Shown here piece by piece: positions 20,661 through 28,721 of a stretch of 64,000 nt of DNA. The notes under the pieces were generated by a model that saw only the letters and a program-made list of their open reading frames with translations, was not told the origin of the DNA and did no database searches. The translations under genes and the position numbers were made by a program. The DNA is from Aliagarivorans marinus DSM 23064 (GTDB taxonomy: Bacteria > Pseudomonadota > Gammaproteobacteria > Enterobacterales > Celerinatantimonadaceae), in NCBI RefSeq assembly GCF_000429485.1, contig NZ_AUBY01000024.1, forward strand, positions 1 through 64,000, in the 5' to 3' direction. Position 1 is the first letter of the stretch. Every line of letters starts with the position of its first letter.

Positions 20661-20808
20661 TATACCCGAACGACCTAAAGGTATAGGATTCCGAGTAGCT
20701 CACACAGCGTTACTGCTCCTTGATTTAGACCACTAGATCGGCGGAACAGTGACTTGCCTGAGGGCCAGGAAAATCTCGCTGAACACGCACCTTGAGGTCG
20801 TTCGGGTA
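20661..20808. repeat. MITE-like element with 19-bp terminal inverted repeats
   Basis: TACCCGAACGACCTAAAGG at 20663-20681 is repeated inverted at 20790-20808 with 18 of 19 bases matching. The roughly 148-bp unit has further internal complementarity (CGAG with CTCG and flanking bases). It fills much of the 400-bp region between fxsA and dsbD. It could be a miniature inverted-repeat element, a dispersed intergenic repeat or a structured leader of dsbD. No second copy was found in this window. Confidence 0.55.
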
Positions 20809-20871
20809 AAAAAGGTCGCTCGGCCCGCCCTAGCTTTTCGATATTTGCATTGAAGGATAGAACCCAAAACT

Positions 20872-22641
20872 ATGGCTACTCGTTGTTGGTTTGCATTACT
20901 TCCCCTGCTGTTAGGTTTAGCCACACCGCTGCACGCATCTCCCAGTCTGCTTGATACACTCAGCCAGCAAACGAGCAGCACCAATGCCAATGACTTTCTG
21001 CCGGTCAATGAAGCCTTTCCGTTTAGTTATCAAGTGACTGCTGACCAGCTACTGCTGAGCTGGGATATCGCTCCCGACTACTACCTTTATCAAGGCCAGT
21101 TCAGACTGGAGGTCAACGGCCAGGCCGTTGACCTCGCGCTACCTCCAGGCAAGGACTACCACGACCCTTACTTTGGCGATGTGGTGATCTACCGCCAACC
21201 GTTGGATGTGGCGGTACCAATGAGTGCGCTGGGCGAAGCGACTCAAGCCACCATAACCTACCAAGGCTGTGCCGATGCTGGGCTGTGCTATCCGCCCGAA
21301 TCCCAGCAGCTGCTGTTTGCAGCAAGTGCATCTGATCCTTCAGGGCCAGCCTCGCCATCTATAGCCGCTGCAACAAGCACAACACAAAGCGAGCATGAAG
21401 GCTTTGCCAGCCGTTTGGAAAGCCAGGCGCTATGGCTCAACATCGCACTGTTCTTTGCCATCGGGTTGGGCCTGGCCTTCACCCCCTGCGTGTTCCCGAT
21501 GTACCCGATTATCACCGGGCTTATCGCAGGCCAACAGCGACCGCTAAGCACCCGCAAAGCCGCCAGCTTATCGCTTACCTATGTGTTGGGTATGGCCATC
21601 ACCTACACCGCACTCGGCTTGGTAGTGGCTAGCGCTGGGCTACAGTTTCAGGCTGCGCTGCAACACCCCTATGTTCTAAGCGCAATCGCCCTGCTTTTTG
21701 TGCTGCTGTCGCTTTCGATGTTTGGCCTGTATCAGTTGCAGCTGCCCGCGAGCCTGCAAAATCGTCTCAATCAGCTAAGCAACCAGCAACAAGGTGGCCA
21801 GTACTGGGGCGTTGCGCTGATGGGCGCGATCTCAGGCTTAGTGGCATCGCCTTGTACCGCCGCGCCTATCTCCGGCGTGCTGCTGTTCGTGGCGCAAAGT
21901 GGTGACTTAGTGCTCGGCGGCATGGCGCTGTTCGCTTTGAGCTTGGGCATGGGCGTGCCGCTATTGATTGTCGGTACCTCCAGCGGTCGTCTGCTACCCA
22001 AAGCCGGTGCCTGGATGGAACAGGTGAAGATCGTATTTGGCATCCTGCTACTGGCTGTGGCGGTGGTGATGTTGGAGCGTTTCGTGTTGCCATCGGTGGG
22101 CCGCCTACTATGGCTGGCGCTGATTGCTGGCAGCATTAGTTATTACTACCACCTCAACCGCTTAAGCACGCTCAGCTTCGCGCAAAGCCTGCGCCAGCTA
22201 GGGTTAGTCACCGCGCTTGGGCTAAGTATCGCCTGGGCCAGTCAACCGTGGTGGCAGCAAGCTCCTGCCCAGCAGCATGGCGAGTTTATTCAGGTAAGCG
22301 ACCTTAAGCAGTTAGAACAACAGCTGGCCATCGCCAAGCAGCAAAACCGCCCAGTGATGGTCGACTTCTACGCCGATTGGTGTGTCGCCTGCAAAGAGTT
22401 TGAACAGTACACCTTTAGCGACCCCGCGGTTGCTGCCAAGCTCGACACCATGGTGCTGCTGCAAGCCGATGTCACCCGCACCGATGCCGCCGCCATTGAG
22501 CTGCTCAATCATTACCAAGTGCTAGGCCTGCCCACCTTGCTGCTGTTTGCCGATAACGGCCAAGAGCTCAGTCAGGCCCGAGTCACCGGCTTTATGAACG
22601 CCGAGGCCTTTAACGCCCACCTGACCCTCAACGGTCTGTAA
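20872..22641 (+). CDS. dsbD: Thiol:disulfide interchange protein DsbD
   Basis: Inner-membrane protein that carries electrons from cytoplasmic thioredoxin to periplasmic DsbC/DsbG and other reductases. The 589-aa protein has a signal peptide, an N-terminal periplasmic domain with a Cys pair in YQGCADAGLCYPP (about 130-137), and an eight-helix membrane domain with redox Cys in FTPCVFPMYPI and SPCTAAPISG. A C-terminal thioredoxin-like domain carries WCVACKEFE (about 503-507). It overlaps the following LysR gene by one base (TAATG). Confidence 0.96.
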   Translation: MATRCWFALLPLLLGLATPLHASPSLLDTLSQQTSSTNANDFLPVNEAFPFSYQVTADQLLLSWDIAPDYYLYQGQFRLEVNGQAVDLALPPGKDYHDPYFGDVVIYRQPLDVAVPMSALGEATQATITYQGCADAGLCYPPESQQLLFAASASDPSGPASPSIAAATSTTQSEHEGFASRLESQALWLNIALFFAIGLGLAFTPCVFPMYPIITGLIAGQQRPLSTRKAASLSLTYVLGMAITYTALGLVVASAGLQFQAALQHPYVLSAIALLFVLLSLSMFGLYQLQLPASLQNRLNQLSNQQQGGQYWGVALMGAISGLVASPCTAAPISGVLLFVAQSGDLVLGGMALFALSLGMGVPLLIVGTSSGRLLPKAGAWMEQVKIVFGILLLAVAVVMLERFVLPSVGRLLWLALIAGSISYYYHLNRLSTLSFAQSLRQLGLVTALGLSIAWASQPWWQQAPAQQHGEFIQVSDLKQLEQQLAIAKQQNRPVMVDFYADWCVACKEFEQYTFSDPAVAAKLDTMVLLQADVTRTDAAAIELLNHYQVLGLPTLLLFADNGQELSQARVTGFMNAEAFNAHLTLNGL

Positions 22642-23543
22642 TGCAGCTCGGCAAGGTCAACCTGATACTGCTGAATGCGCTCTATCATCTATTGAATGAG
22701 CGCAGCGTCAGCCGCGCCGCCGAGCAGATGCACATCAGCCAGTCGGCCATGAGCAAGCACCTCAGTAAGCTACGCGATCTATTCGGCGACCCGCTACTGG
22801 TGCGGGTCGATGGCCAGTGGCAGACCACCGATCGCGGCCAAGCCTTAAAAACCCAGGTGGCCAGCGTGCTGGAGTCCATCGACTCACTGTTGCAGCAGCA
22901 GGCCTTTGAGCCGGGCAAGTGCCAACGCACCATCCGCTTTGCCACGTCTGATTATGTCAGCGCTCACCTGCTGCCGCCCTTGCTGGCACAAGTTTTTGAG
23001 CAAGCCCCTCAGCTGAAGATCGAGCTACTTAACTGGGATGACAGCACTCCGCACCAGCTCAGCCAAGGCGCGGTGGACATCGGTATGACCCTACCGCCCA
23101 AAGACAGCGGTGATTTCCACGCACGGGCGCTGGGCGAAGATAAGCTGGTGTGCATGATGCGTAACGATCATCCTTATTTGGCACTCAGTGATCCCCAGGC
23201 CAGCGACTATTGCCGCTTCGCCCACGCCTCGGTGCACAGCGGTGCGGATAAATTCTCCAGCATCGACAAGCTGCTGCGTGCTCAGGGCCAGAGTCGCCAG
23301 ATCCAGCTACAGGGGATCTCCTATGCCGCCACGCTTGAGCTGATTACTGAGACGCCCTTTATCTTGACCCTGCCGGAGAAGATTGCCCGTCACTACCACG
23401 ACCGCCATCCGCGACTGGTGATAACCTCACTGCCACTCAAACAGCAGGCCTTCGAGTTCTCGCTGATCTGGCATCATCGGCAACACCACGACCCGGCTCA
23501 TCAGTGGTTTCGCCAAACCTTGATTGAGCAGCTTGGTCACTAG
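22641..23543 (+). CDS. LysR-family transcriptional regulator
   Basis: A 300-aa LTTR. The N-terminal winged helix-turn-helix is clear (LLNALYHLLNERSVSRAAEQMHISQSAMSKHLSKLRDLFGDPLLVR), followed by a periplasmic-binding-protein-like effector domain. The start overlaps the dsbD stop, so translation may be coupled. The next gene downstream is a LysE-type exporter, with a TTCCAA/TTGGAA dyad between them. LTTRs often control adjacent LysE exporters, so lysE is a plausible target, although the genes are not divergent as is usual. Confidence 0.92.
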   Translation: MQLGKVNLILLNALYHLLNERSVSRAAEQMHISQSAMSKHLSKLRDLFGDPLLVRVDGQWQTTDRGQALKTQVASVLESIDSLLQQQAFEPGKCQRTIRFATSDYVSAHLLPPLLAQVFEQAPQLKIELLNWDDSTPHQLSQGAVDIGMTLPPKDSGDFHARALGEDKLVCMMRNDHPYLALSDPQASDYCRFAHASVHSGADKFSSIDKLLRAQGQSRQIQLQGISYAATLELITETPFILTLPEKIARHYHDRHPRLVITSLPLKQQAFEFSLIWHHRQHHDPAHQWFRQTLIEQLGH

Positions 23544-23552
23544 GCGCCCTTA

Positions 23553-23579
23553 CAAGTAAATTCCAAATTGGAATACTTG
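23553..23579. promoter_or_regulatory. Bulged palindrome upstream of lysE, candidate operator
   Basis: Arms CAAGTA..TTCCAA and TTGGAA..TACTTG form a dyad with a 2-nt asymmetry and a single central A. It begins 9 bp after the LysR stop and ends 76 bp before the LysE start. There is no T-run, and AT-rich DNA follows. It suits a regulator site better than a terminator. Confidence 0.4.
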
Positions 23580-23654
23580 AATTCAACTATCTTCCATTTA
23601 ACGATTACTAGTTAATCCATACACTTAGCGCGTTTTTCAATGCTTGGATCTCCC

Positions 23655-24254
23655 ATGGACGCGCTACTCGCCCTACTCACCATTAATCTACTTGGCATGC
23701 TCACTCCGGGGCCGGATATGCTGCTAGTGCTGCGCTACAGTGCCCAAAGCAAACAACTGGCGCGTCGCTGTGTGGCGGGTATTCTGCTCGGCTTCACCAG
23801 CCATATCCTATTGGCCTTGGCTGGGATCAGCCTGCTGGTGACTCAGGTGCCATGGCTGTTTCAGGTGGTGCGTTTCGGTGGCGCAGGCTACCTGTGTTTT
23901 ATCGGCCTGAAGATCCTGCAGCACCGCAAGCTCACGCCCGCTCAGCAAGAAGGTGTTCAACATAGCCAGCAAGCGCTGCGCAGCGGTCTTAGCTGCAACC
24001 TGCTAAACCCCAAGGTGCTGGTGTTTGCGGTGAGCATCTTCAGCCAGTTTATTACCGCCGATACCAGTGCCGCCAGCAAGCTGCTAATGTCGAGTGCATT
24101 GCTTGTCCAGTGCGCGCTGGTATGGCTGCTACTTATCGAGATCCTCGGTGCCCAACGCATCCAGTCGCGGCTGTTTAACAACATGCCCAAGGTCAACACC
24201 CTAAGCGGTTCGATGCTGCTGGGAATGGGAACATTGCTCGGCCTTCACAGTTAG
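23655..24254 (+). CDS. LysE/RhtB-family amino acid exporter
   Basis: A 199-aa membrane protein with about six hydrophobic segments. The family signature is near the N-terminus (LLGMLTPGPDMLLVLRYSAQ), followed by GAGYLCFIGLKIL and LLNPKVLVFAVSIFSQF. It probably exports an amino acid or derivative. The substrate cannot be read from the sequence. The ATG at 23655 places the signature at the usual depth. An ATG at 23640 would add five residues. Confidence 0.9.
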   Translation: MDALLALLTINLLGMLTPGPDMLLVLRYSAQSKQLARRCVAGILLGFTSHILLALAGISLLVTQVPWLFQVVRFGGAGYLCFIGLKILQHRKLTPAQQEGVQHSQQALRSGLSCNLLNPKVLVFAVSIFSQFITADTSAASKLLMSSALLVQCALVWLLLIEILGAQRIQSRLFNNMPKVNTLSGSMLLGMGTLLGLHS

Positions 24255-24321
24255 CGGTGAAGCAAATTGAATCCACTCAGTCATGGTGCTATGTTCAAAA
24301 AAACGTCTAAGTGATTGAGTT

Positions 24322-24972
24322 ATGGAAGACTGTTACCAAATAATCATCGCCGACGACCACCCTTTGTTTCGCTCGGCGCTCAACCAAGCCGTTAGCACTG
24401 CTGTCCCCGATGCTGAACTACGCGAAGCCGATAGCGTGGCCGAATTACTTAAGTTGCTGGAGCTGCACGGCGAGCCCGATCTGCTGCTACTCGACCTAAA
24501 AATGCCCGGCGCCAATGGCTTTTCGGCCTTTACCCATCTACATGGTCATCACCCCGAGCTGCCGATAGTGGTGGTCTCTGCCAGTGAAGAGCAGGAAGTG
24601 GTGCAAAAAGCCAAACAGCTTGGCGCGTCTGGCTTTATTCCCAAGTCCACTCCGCTGCAGCAACTGGTTGGCGCGGTTTCGAGCATTTTAGAGGGTGATG
24701 AGTGGTTCCCCGAGGGCTTCTCCTACCAAGAGGATCTGCCAGAAGATCCGATGGCTGAGCGCTTAGCCAGCCTCACGCCGCAGCAGTACAAGGTATTAGT
24801 GATGCTCAACGAGGGCCTGCTTAACAAGCAGATCGCCTACGAGCTCAACGTGTCTGAGGCCACTATCAAGGCCCACGTCACTGCCATCTTCCGCAAGCTC
24901 AATGTGAAAAGCCGCACCCAAGCGGTGATCGCCTTGCAGCAGCTCGATCTGGAAAGTAATCAGGAGGGCTAG
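24322..24972 (+). CDS. crbR: CrbR-type NarL/LuxR response regulator
   Basis: A 216-aa response regulator. The receiver domain is intact: acidic pocket ADDHP, phospho-acceptor Asp in LLLLDLKMPG (about residue 57) and the conserved Lys in FIPKSTPL. The LuxR-type helix-turn-helix is LTPQQYKVLVMLNEGLLNKQIAYELNVSEATIKAHVTAIFRKLNVKSRTQAV. It converges on a kinase with a solute-symporter domain, and acs lies 6 kb away. This is the arrangement of the CrbS/CrbR (MxtR/ErdR) system that activates acs for acetate use in Vibrio and Pseudomonas. The symbol is assigned from context and domain type. Confidence 0.85.
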   Translation: MEDCYQIIIADDHPLFRSALNQAVSTAVPDAELREADSVAELLKLLELHGEPDLLLLDLKMPGANGFSAFTHLHGHHPELPIVVVSASEEQEVVQKAKQLGASGFIPKSTPLQQLVGAVSSILEGDEWFPEGFSYQEDLPEDPMAERLASLTPQQYKVLVMLNEGLLNKQIAYELNVSEATIKAHVTAIFRKLNVKSRTQAVIALQQLDLESNQEG

Positions 24973-24980
24973 CCCTCCTG
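24961..24980. terminator. Perfect 20-bp palindrome between crbR and crbS
   Basis: CAGGAGGGCT is followed directly by its complement AGCCCTCCTG. The palindrome contains the crbR stop codon and lies 31 bp from the crbS stop. No T-run is present. It may serve as a shared 3'-end hairpin for the convergent genes. Confidence 0.45.
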
Positions 24981-25011
24981 TACACCCGAGCAACCTCCAT
25001 TTAGCCACGCT

Positions 25012-28000
25012 CTACGCGCTGGGCTTCAGCCAGAAGTTCGCTTCGCCGCGATCATTAAGTAACTGTTGGCACAGCTTCTTGAGGCGCAGTGGACGAATCG
25101 GCTTACTCAGGTAGGCATAGCCATGCTGGCGGATGGTGTCGATAAGCTCGGCATTGCGGTCGGCACTGATCACGATGCCGTGGCACTGCAAGCCTAGCGG
25201 CGTAATCAGCCGCTGTAGCGCCTGCAGGCCAGTCTTGCCAAAATCCAAGTGGTAATCACTGAGGATCAGATCTGGCAGCCAGCCATCGCGGATCAGCTCC
25301 TCGGCAGTATCGGCATCTTCACAGCACACCACCTCATAGCCCCAGCGCATCAGCAAGCGCTCCATGCCCACCAAGATATCCGGCTCATTGTCGATACACA
25401 GCACCTTGGCGCCGTGGGTAATCGCAACGCTCTCGGTCTCTTCACTAGCTTGCGGTGCCACCATTGGCGCAGTCAGCGGCATCGACACATGAAACATCGA
25501 GCCATTGCCCACCCGCGAGTGCACCCCAATCGGCAGCCCCAATAGTTCGGCAAAGCCTTTAGCAATCGCCAGCCCCAGCCCCAGCCCCTCCTTGCTGGCG
25601 CGGCCGTTATCCACCTGTTGGAAGGCCTCGAAGATCTGCTGCTGCTTGTCTTCATCGATGCCCGGGCCGTTATCCCATACCTCTACCCGTAGCCACTGGC
25701 CACGTTTGCGCGCCGCCAGCAGCACCGAGCCATCGGGGGTATAGCGGATGGCATTGGTCAGGAAGTTTTGCAGAATACGCCGCAGCAGTTTGCTGTCGGT
25801 AAACACCGCATTGGGACAGGCGCGGATGCGCAAGCGCACCTGCTGCTGGTCGGCAATCGGCTGAAACTCGGCGTGTAAGTGCTCCAGCAGGTTACCCACC
25901 ATAAAGCGCTCGTTGCGCACCTCCACCTTGCCCGACTCCAGCCGTGAAATATCCAGCAGATCGCTGATTATCTCTTCTGCCGAAAACAGCGATTTGTCTA
26001 GCTTAGCCGCCAGAAACTGCTGCTCGTCGCTCAGTCGGCTATCGAGCAGGGAGGCGGCGAATAGCTTGGCGGCATTAAGTGGCTGCATCAGGTCGTGGCT
26101 CACTGCCGCCAAGAAGCGGGACTTACTCTGGTTGGCATCTTCCGCCTCGGTGGTGGCGAGGATCAGCTGCTGGTTCATACTCGACAACTCTTGGGTGCGC
26201 TGGGCCACCCGCGCCTCCAAGATTACATTGGCCTGTTTGAGCATATCCTCGGCCTGACGGAAGGTGGTGATATCGCTGAAAGTCATTACATAGCCGCCGT
26301 TAGGCATCGGGTTGCCTTGCACCTGGATTACCCGCCCGTCAGGCCGGGTACGCGATGAGGTATGGCTATGCCGCTGATGCAGATAGGTCACCCGCTTGCG
26401 CACATGCTCTTCCACATCGCCCGGCCCACATAAGCCTTTGCGGGCATTAAAGCGGATGATGTCTTCAATGGGACGGCCGACATTGATAAAGCCATGGGGG
26501 AAATTAAACAGCTCCAAATAGCGGCGGTTCCAAGAGACCATCTTCAGGTCCTTATCGACAATCGCGATACCTTGGTCGATATGCTCAATCGCCCCTTGCA
26601 GCAGGTGGCGGTTGAACTGCAGCAGCTCCGAGGCCTCTTCGGCAATCGAGGCAAACTCTTCCAGCTGCACCTGCCGCCCATGCAACGCCGAGGCCAGCAC
26701 CAAGCGGGCCGAGGAAGAGCCAAACACCCCGGCCAGCATCCGCTCGGTGTCGGCTATTAACTCAGCCGGCGCCTGCTGGTTCGGACTCAAGGCCATGGAA
26801 CGAGAGCGCGCATAGCGGGAGAAGCTTTGGTTAACCCGCTGCGAGCCCAAAAAACGCGAGGCCAACATCTGTAGCTCTTCAACACTGACCTTGGCATGCT
26901 GCAAGGAGCCGGGGTCATTGGCGCGGGTCGATTTGCCGACGAAGTTGCTGGCCTGCAGCCACTCCGATACCGCCGGGCTGGTCAGCTTAGAGGCCGCCAC
27001 ATAGCCGATCACATTGCCGATCAGGCTGAGTAAGATCCCCCAATTATTGTCGGAGATCAGCGCCTCACCACGCCAGGCCGGGGCGCTGAACAGGGCGCGT
27101 AGCCAGTTGTCTTGTTCGCTACCGGCTAGCAGCCCGGCGATATTCATTAGATTCAGCAGCCACAGGCTCATGCCAAACAGCAGACCCAGATAAACACCGC
27201 TGCGGTTGCCTTCGCGCCAGTACAAACCAAACAGCAGCGGCACCGCCAGCTGGGCAATTGCAGCAAACGAGAGGAAGCCGATATCGGCCAGGTTTTCCAC
27301 CTGACGAAGCATCAGGTGCGCCCCCCAGGCCAGCAGCAGGATCACCAAGATGGTGGTGCGCCGCACATTAAGCAGCAGCTCGCTAAACTGGTTGAAGTTA
27401 CGCTGACTCAAGCCACCTTGTTTGAGCAGTAGCGGCAGTACCAAGTCGTTACTCACCATGATCGCCAGTGCGATGGTTGAGACCACCACCATGCCGCTGG
27501 CCGCCGAGGTGCCCCCTAAAAACGCCGCCATCCCCAACCACTGCTGCCCAGCAGCCAGCGGCATCGAGATCACATAGTTATCCGCCGACACCGAGTCGCC
27601 CAGCAAATGTTGGCCGGCCAAGGCAATCGGCAGAACGAAGATACCCAGCAAGGTCAGGTAGGCGGGGAATAACCAACGCGCCTTGCGCAGATCGCTCACC
27701 TGATTGTTCTCCACCACAGTGACGTGGAACTGGCGCGGCAGACAGATAACCGCGGCAATCGCCAACAAGGTGGCAACAACCAAGTTAGTGAAATCGGCAA
27801 TCCCCAGCTTATCAACCCGCTGCGCCAGGCTTTGCTGGATCACCATGCCATCGCTCTCCGGCAACTGCCCGAGCAGGGCTACCGCAAACAGGCCAACACA
27901 GACAAAGGCCACCAGCTTAACGAGCGATTCAAAGGCGATGGCAATGATCACCCCGCGGTGGTGCTCGGTGGCATCGATATGGCGGGTACCAAACAACATG

Positions 28001-28521
28001 GTAAAGATCGCCAGCGCAATACTGACCAACAGGGCGAACTGGGCGCTGCTTCCCTCACCCACCGCCAGTCGCATCTGCTCGCCACCGAACAGGTCAATGC
28101 CCATCACAATCGCCCGCAGCTGCAAGGCGATATAGGGCAGGATCCCCAGAATACACAGCAAGGAGATCACCACAGCCAAGGTCTGCGACTTGCCGTAGCG
28201 AGCAGCAATAAAGTCGGCAATGGTGGTGATGTGCTCGCGCTTGGCGATCAGCACCAGCCGCGCCAGTAGCTTCCAGCCAAAGATGAACAGCAGGATCGGC
28301 CCCAAGTAGACCGGGATAAACGACAGCAGGCTGGTAGTGGCTTGCCCCACCGTGCCGTAGAAGGTCCAGGAGGTGCAGTACACCGCAATCGATAGGGAGT
28401 AGATCAGCGCTTGACCGGGCAGGCGCGTCTGAGTGAAGCGGTCACAGAAATAGGCAATCAGGAACAACAGCCCCAGATAGGCAATCGACAAGGGGATCAC
28501 TAACCAGCCTTCCTGCAACAT
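25012..28521 (-). CDS. crbS: CrbS-type hybrid sensor kinase with SSS transporter domain
   Basis: A 1169-aa membrane kinase. The N-terminal half (about 1-500) is a sodium:solute symporter-like module with about 13 membrane segments. A linker and a PAS domain (about 635-750, SWNRRYLELFNFP) follow. The HisKA site is SHDLMQPLNA, with phospho-His near residue 808. The HATPase motifs are DNGPGID and GLGLGLAIAKGF (about 950-990). A C-terminal receiver has its phospho-acceptor Asp in LILSDYHL (about 1089). The start is the ATG at 28521, preceded by AAAGGAGC. Earlier in-frame codons give hydrophilic residues unlike the family. It is the likely partner of crbR and regulator of acs. Confidence 0.88.
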   Translation of the reverse strand: MLQEGWLVIPLSIAYLGLLFLIAYFCDRFTQTRLPGQALIYSLSIAVYCTSWTFYGTVGQATTSLLSFIPVYLGPILLFIFGWKLLARLVLIAKREHITTIADFIAARYGKSQTLAVVISLLCILGILPYIALQLRAIVMGIDLFGGEQMRLAVGEGSSAQFALLVSIALAIFTMLFGTRHIDATEHHRGVIIAIAFESLVKLVAFVCVGLFAVALLGQLPESDGMVIQQSLAQRVDKLGIADFTNLVVATLLAIAAVICLPRQFHVTVVENNQVSDLRKARWLFPAYLTLLGIFVLPIALAGQHLLGDSVSADNYVISMPLAAGQQWLGMAAFLGGTSAASGMVVVSTIALAIMVSNDLVLPLLLKQGGLSQRNFNQFSELLLNVRRTTILVILLLAWGAHLMLRQVENLADIGFLSFAAIAQLAVPLLFGLYWREGNRSGVYLGLLFGMSLWLLNLMNIAGLLAGSEQDNWLRALFSAPAWRGEALISDNNWGILLSLIGNVIGYVAASKLTSPAVSEWLQASNFVGKSTRANDPGSLQHAKVSVEELQMLASRFLGSQRVNQSFSRYARSRSMALSPNQQAPAELIADTERMLAGVFGSSSARLVLASALHGRQVQLEEFASIAEEASELLQFNRHLLQGAIEHIDQGIAIVDKDLKMVSWNRRYLELFNFPHGFINVGRPIEDIIRFNARKGLCGPGDVEEHVRKRVTYLHQRHSHTSSRTRPDGRVIQVQGNPMPNGGYVMTFSDITTFRQAEDMLKQANVILEARVAQRTQELSSMNQQLILATTEAEDANQSKSRFLAAVSHDLMQPLNAAKLFAASLLDSRLSDEQQFLAAKLDKSLFSAEEIISDLLDISRLESGKVEVRNERFMVGNLLEHLHAEFQPIADQQQVRLRIRACPNAVFTDSKLLRRILQNFLTNAIRYTPDGSVLLAARKRGQWLRVEVWDNGPGIDEDKQQQIFEAFQQVDNGRASKEGLGLGLAIAKGFAELLGLPIGVHSRVGNGSMFHVSMPLTAPMVAPQASEETESVAITHGAKVLCIDNEPDILVGMERLLMRWGYEVVCCEDADTAEELIRDGWLPDLILSDYHLDFGKTGLQALQRLITPLGLQCHGIVISADRNAELIDTIRQHGYAYLSKPIRPLRLKKLCQQLLNDRGEANFWLKPSA

Positions 28522-28721
28522 AGACGCTCCTTTGGCGTGGCAATGCCTATCTTCCTTGTAGTGGCGACACCGCACGTTATTGCCGATGATGTGAGGTTGC
28601 TCTCCTTGCCACGTCACATCTTCCCTACGCTAAGACTAAAGTCGTCTGGCAGATCAAACAAATATCTCGATGCTGTTATGTGATGACAGTGACGTGATGA
28701 TAAAGGTGGAAACGGCAGGCC

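Noticed and set aside
20661-20808. 6S RNA or another known structured RNA
   Set aside because: Compared from memory with the E. coli 6S RNA sequence, there is no match beyond the general hairpin layout.
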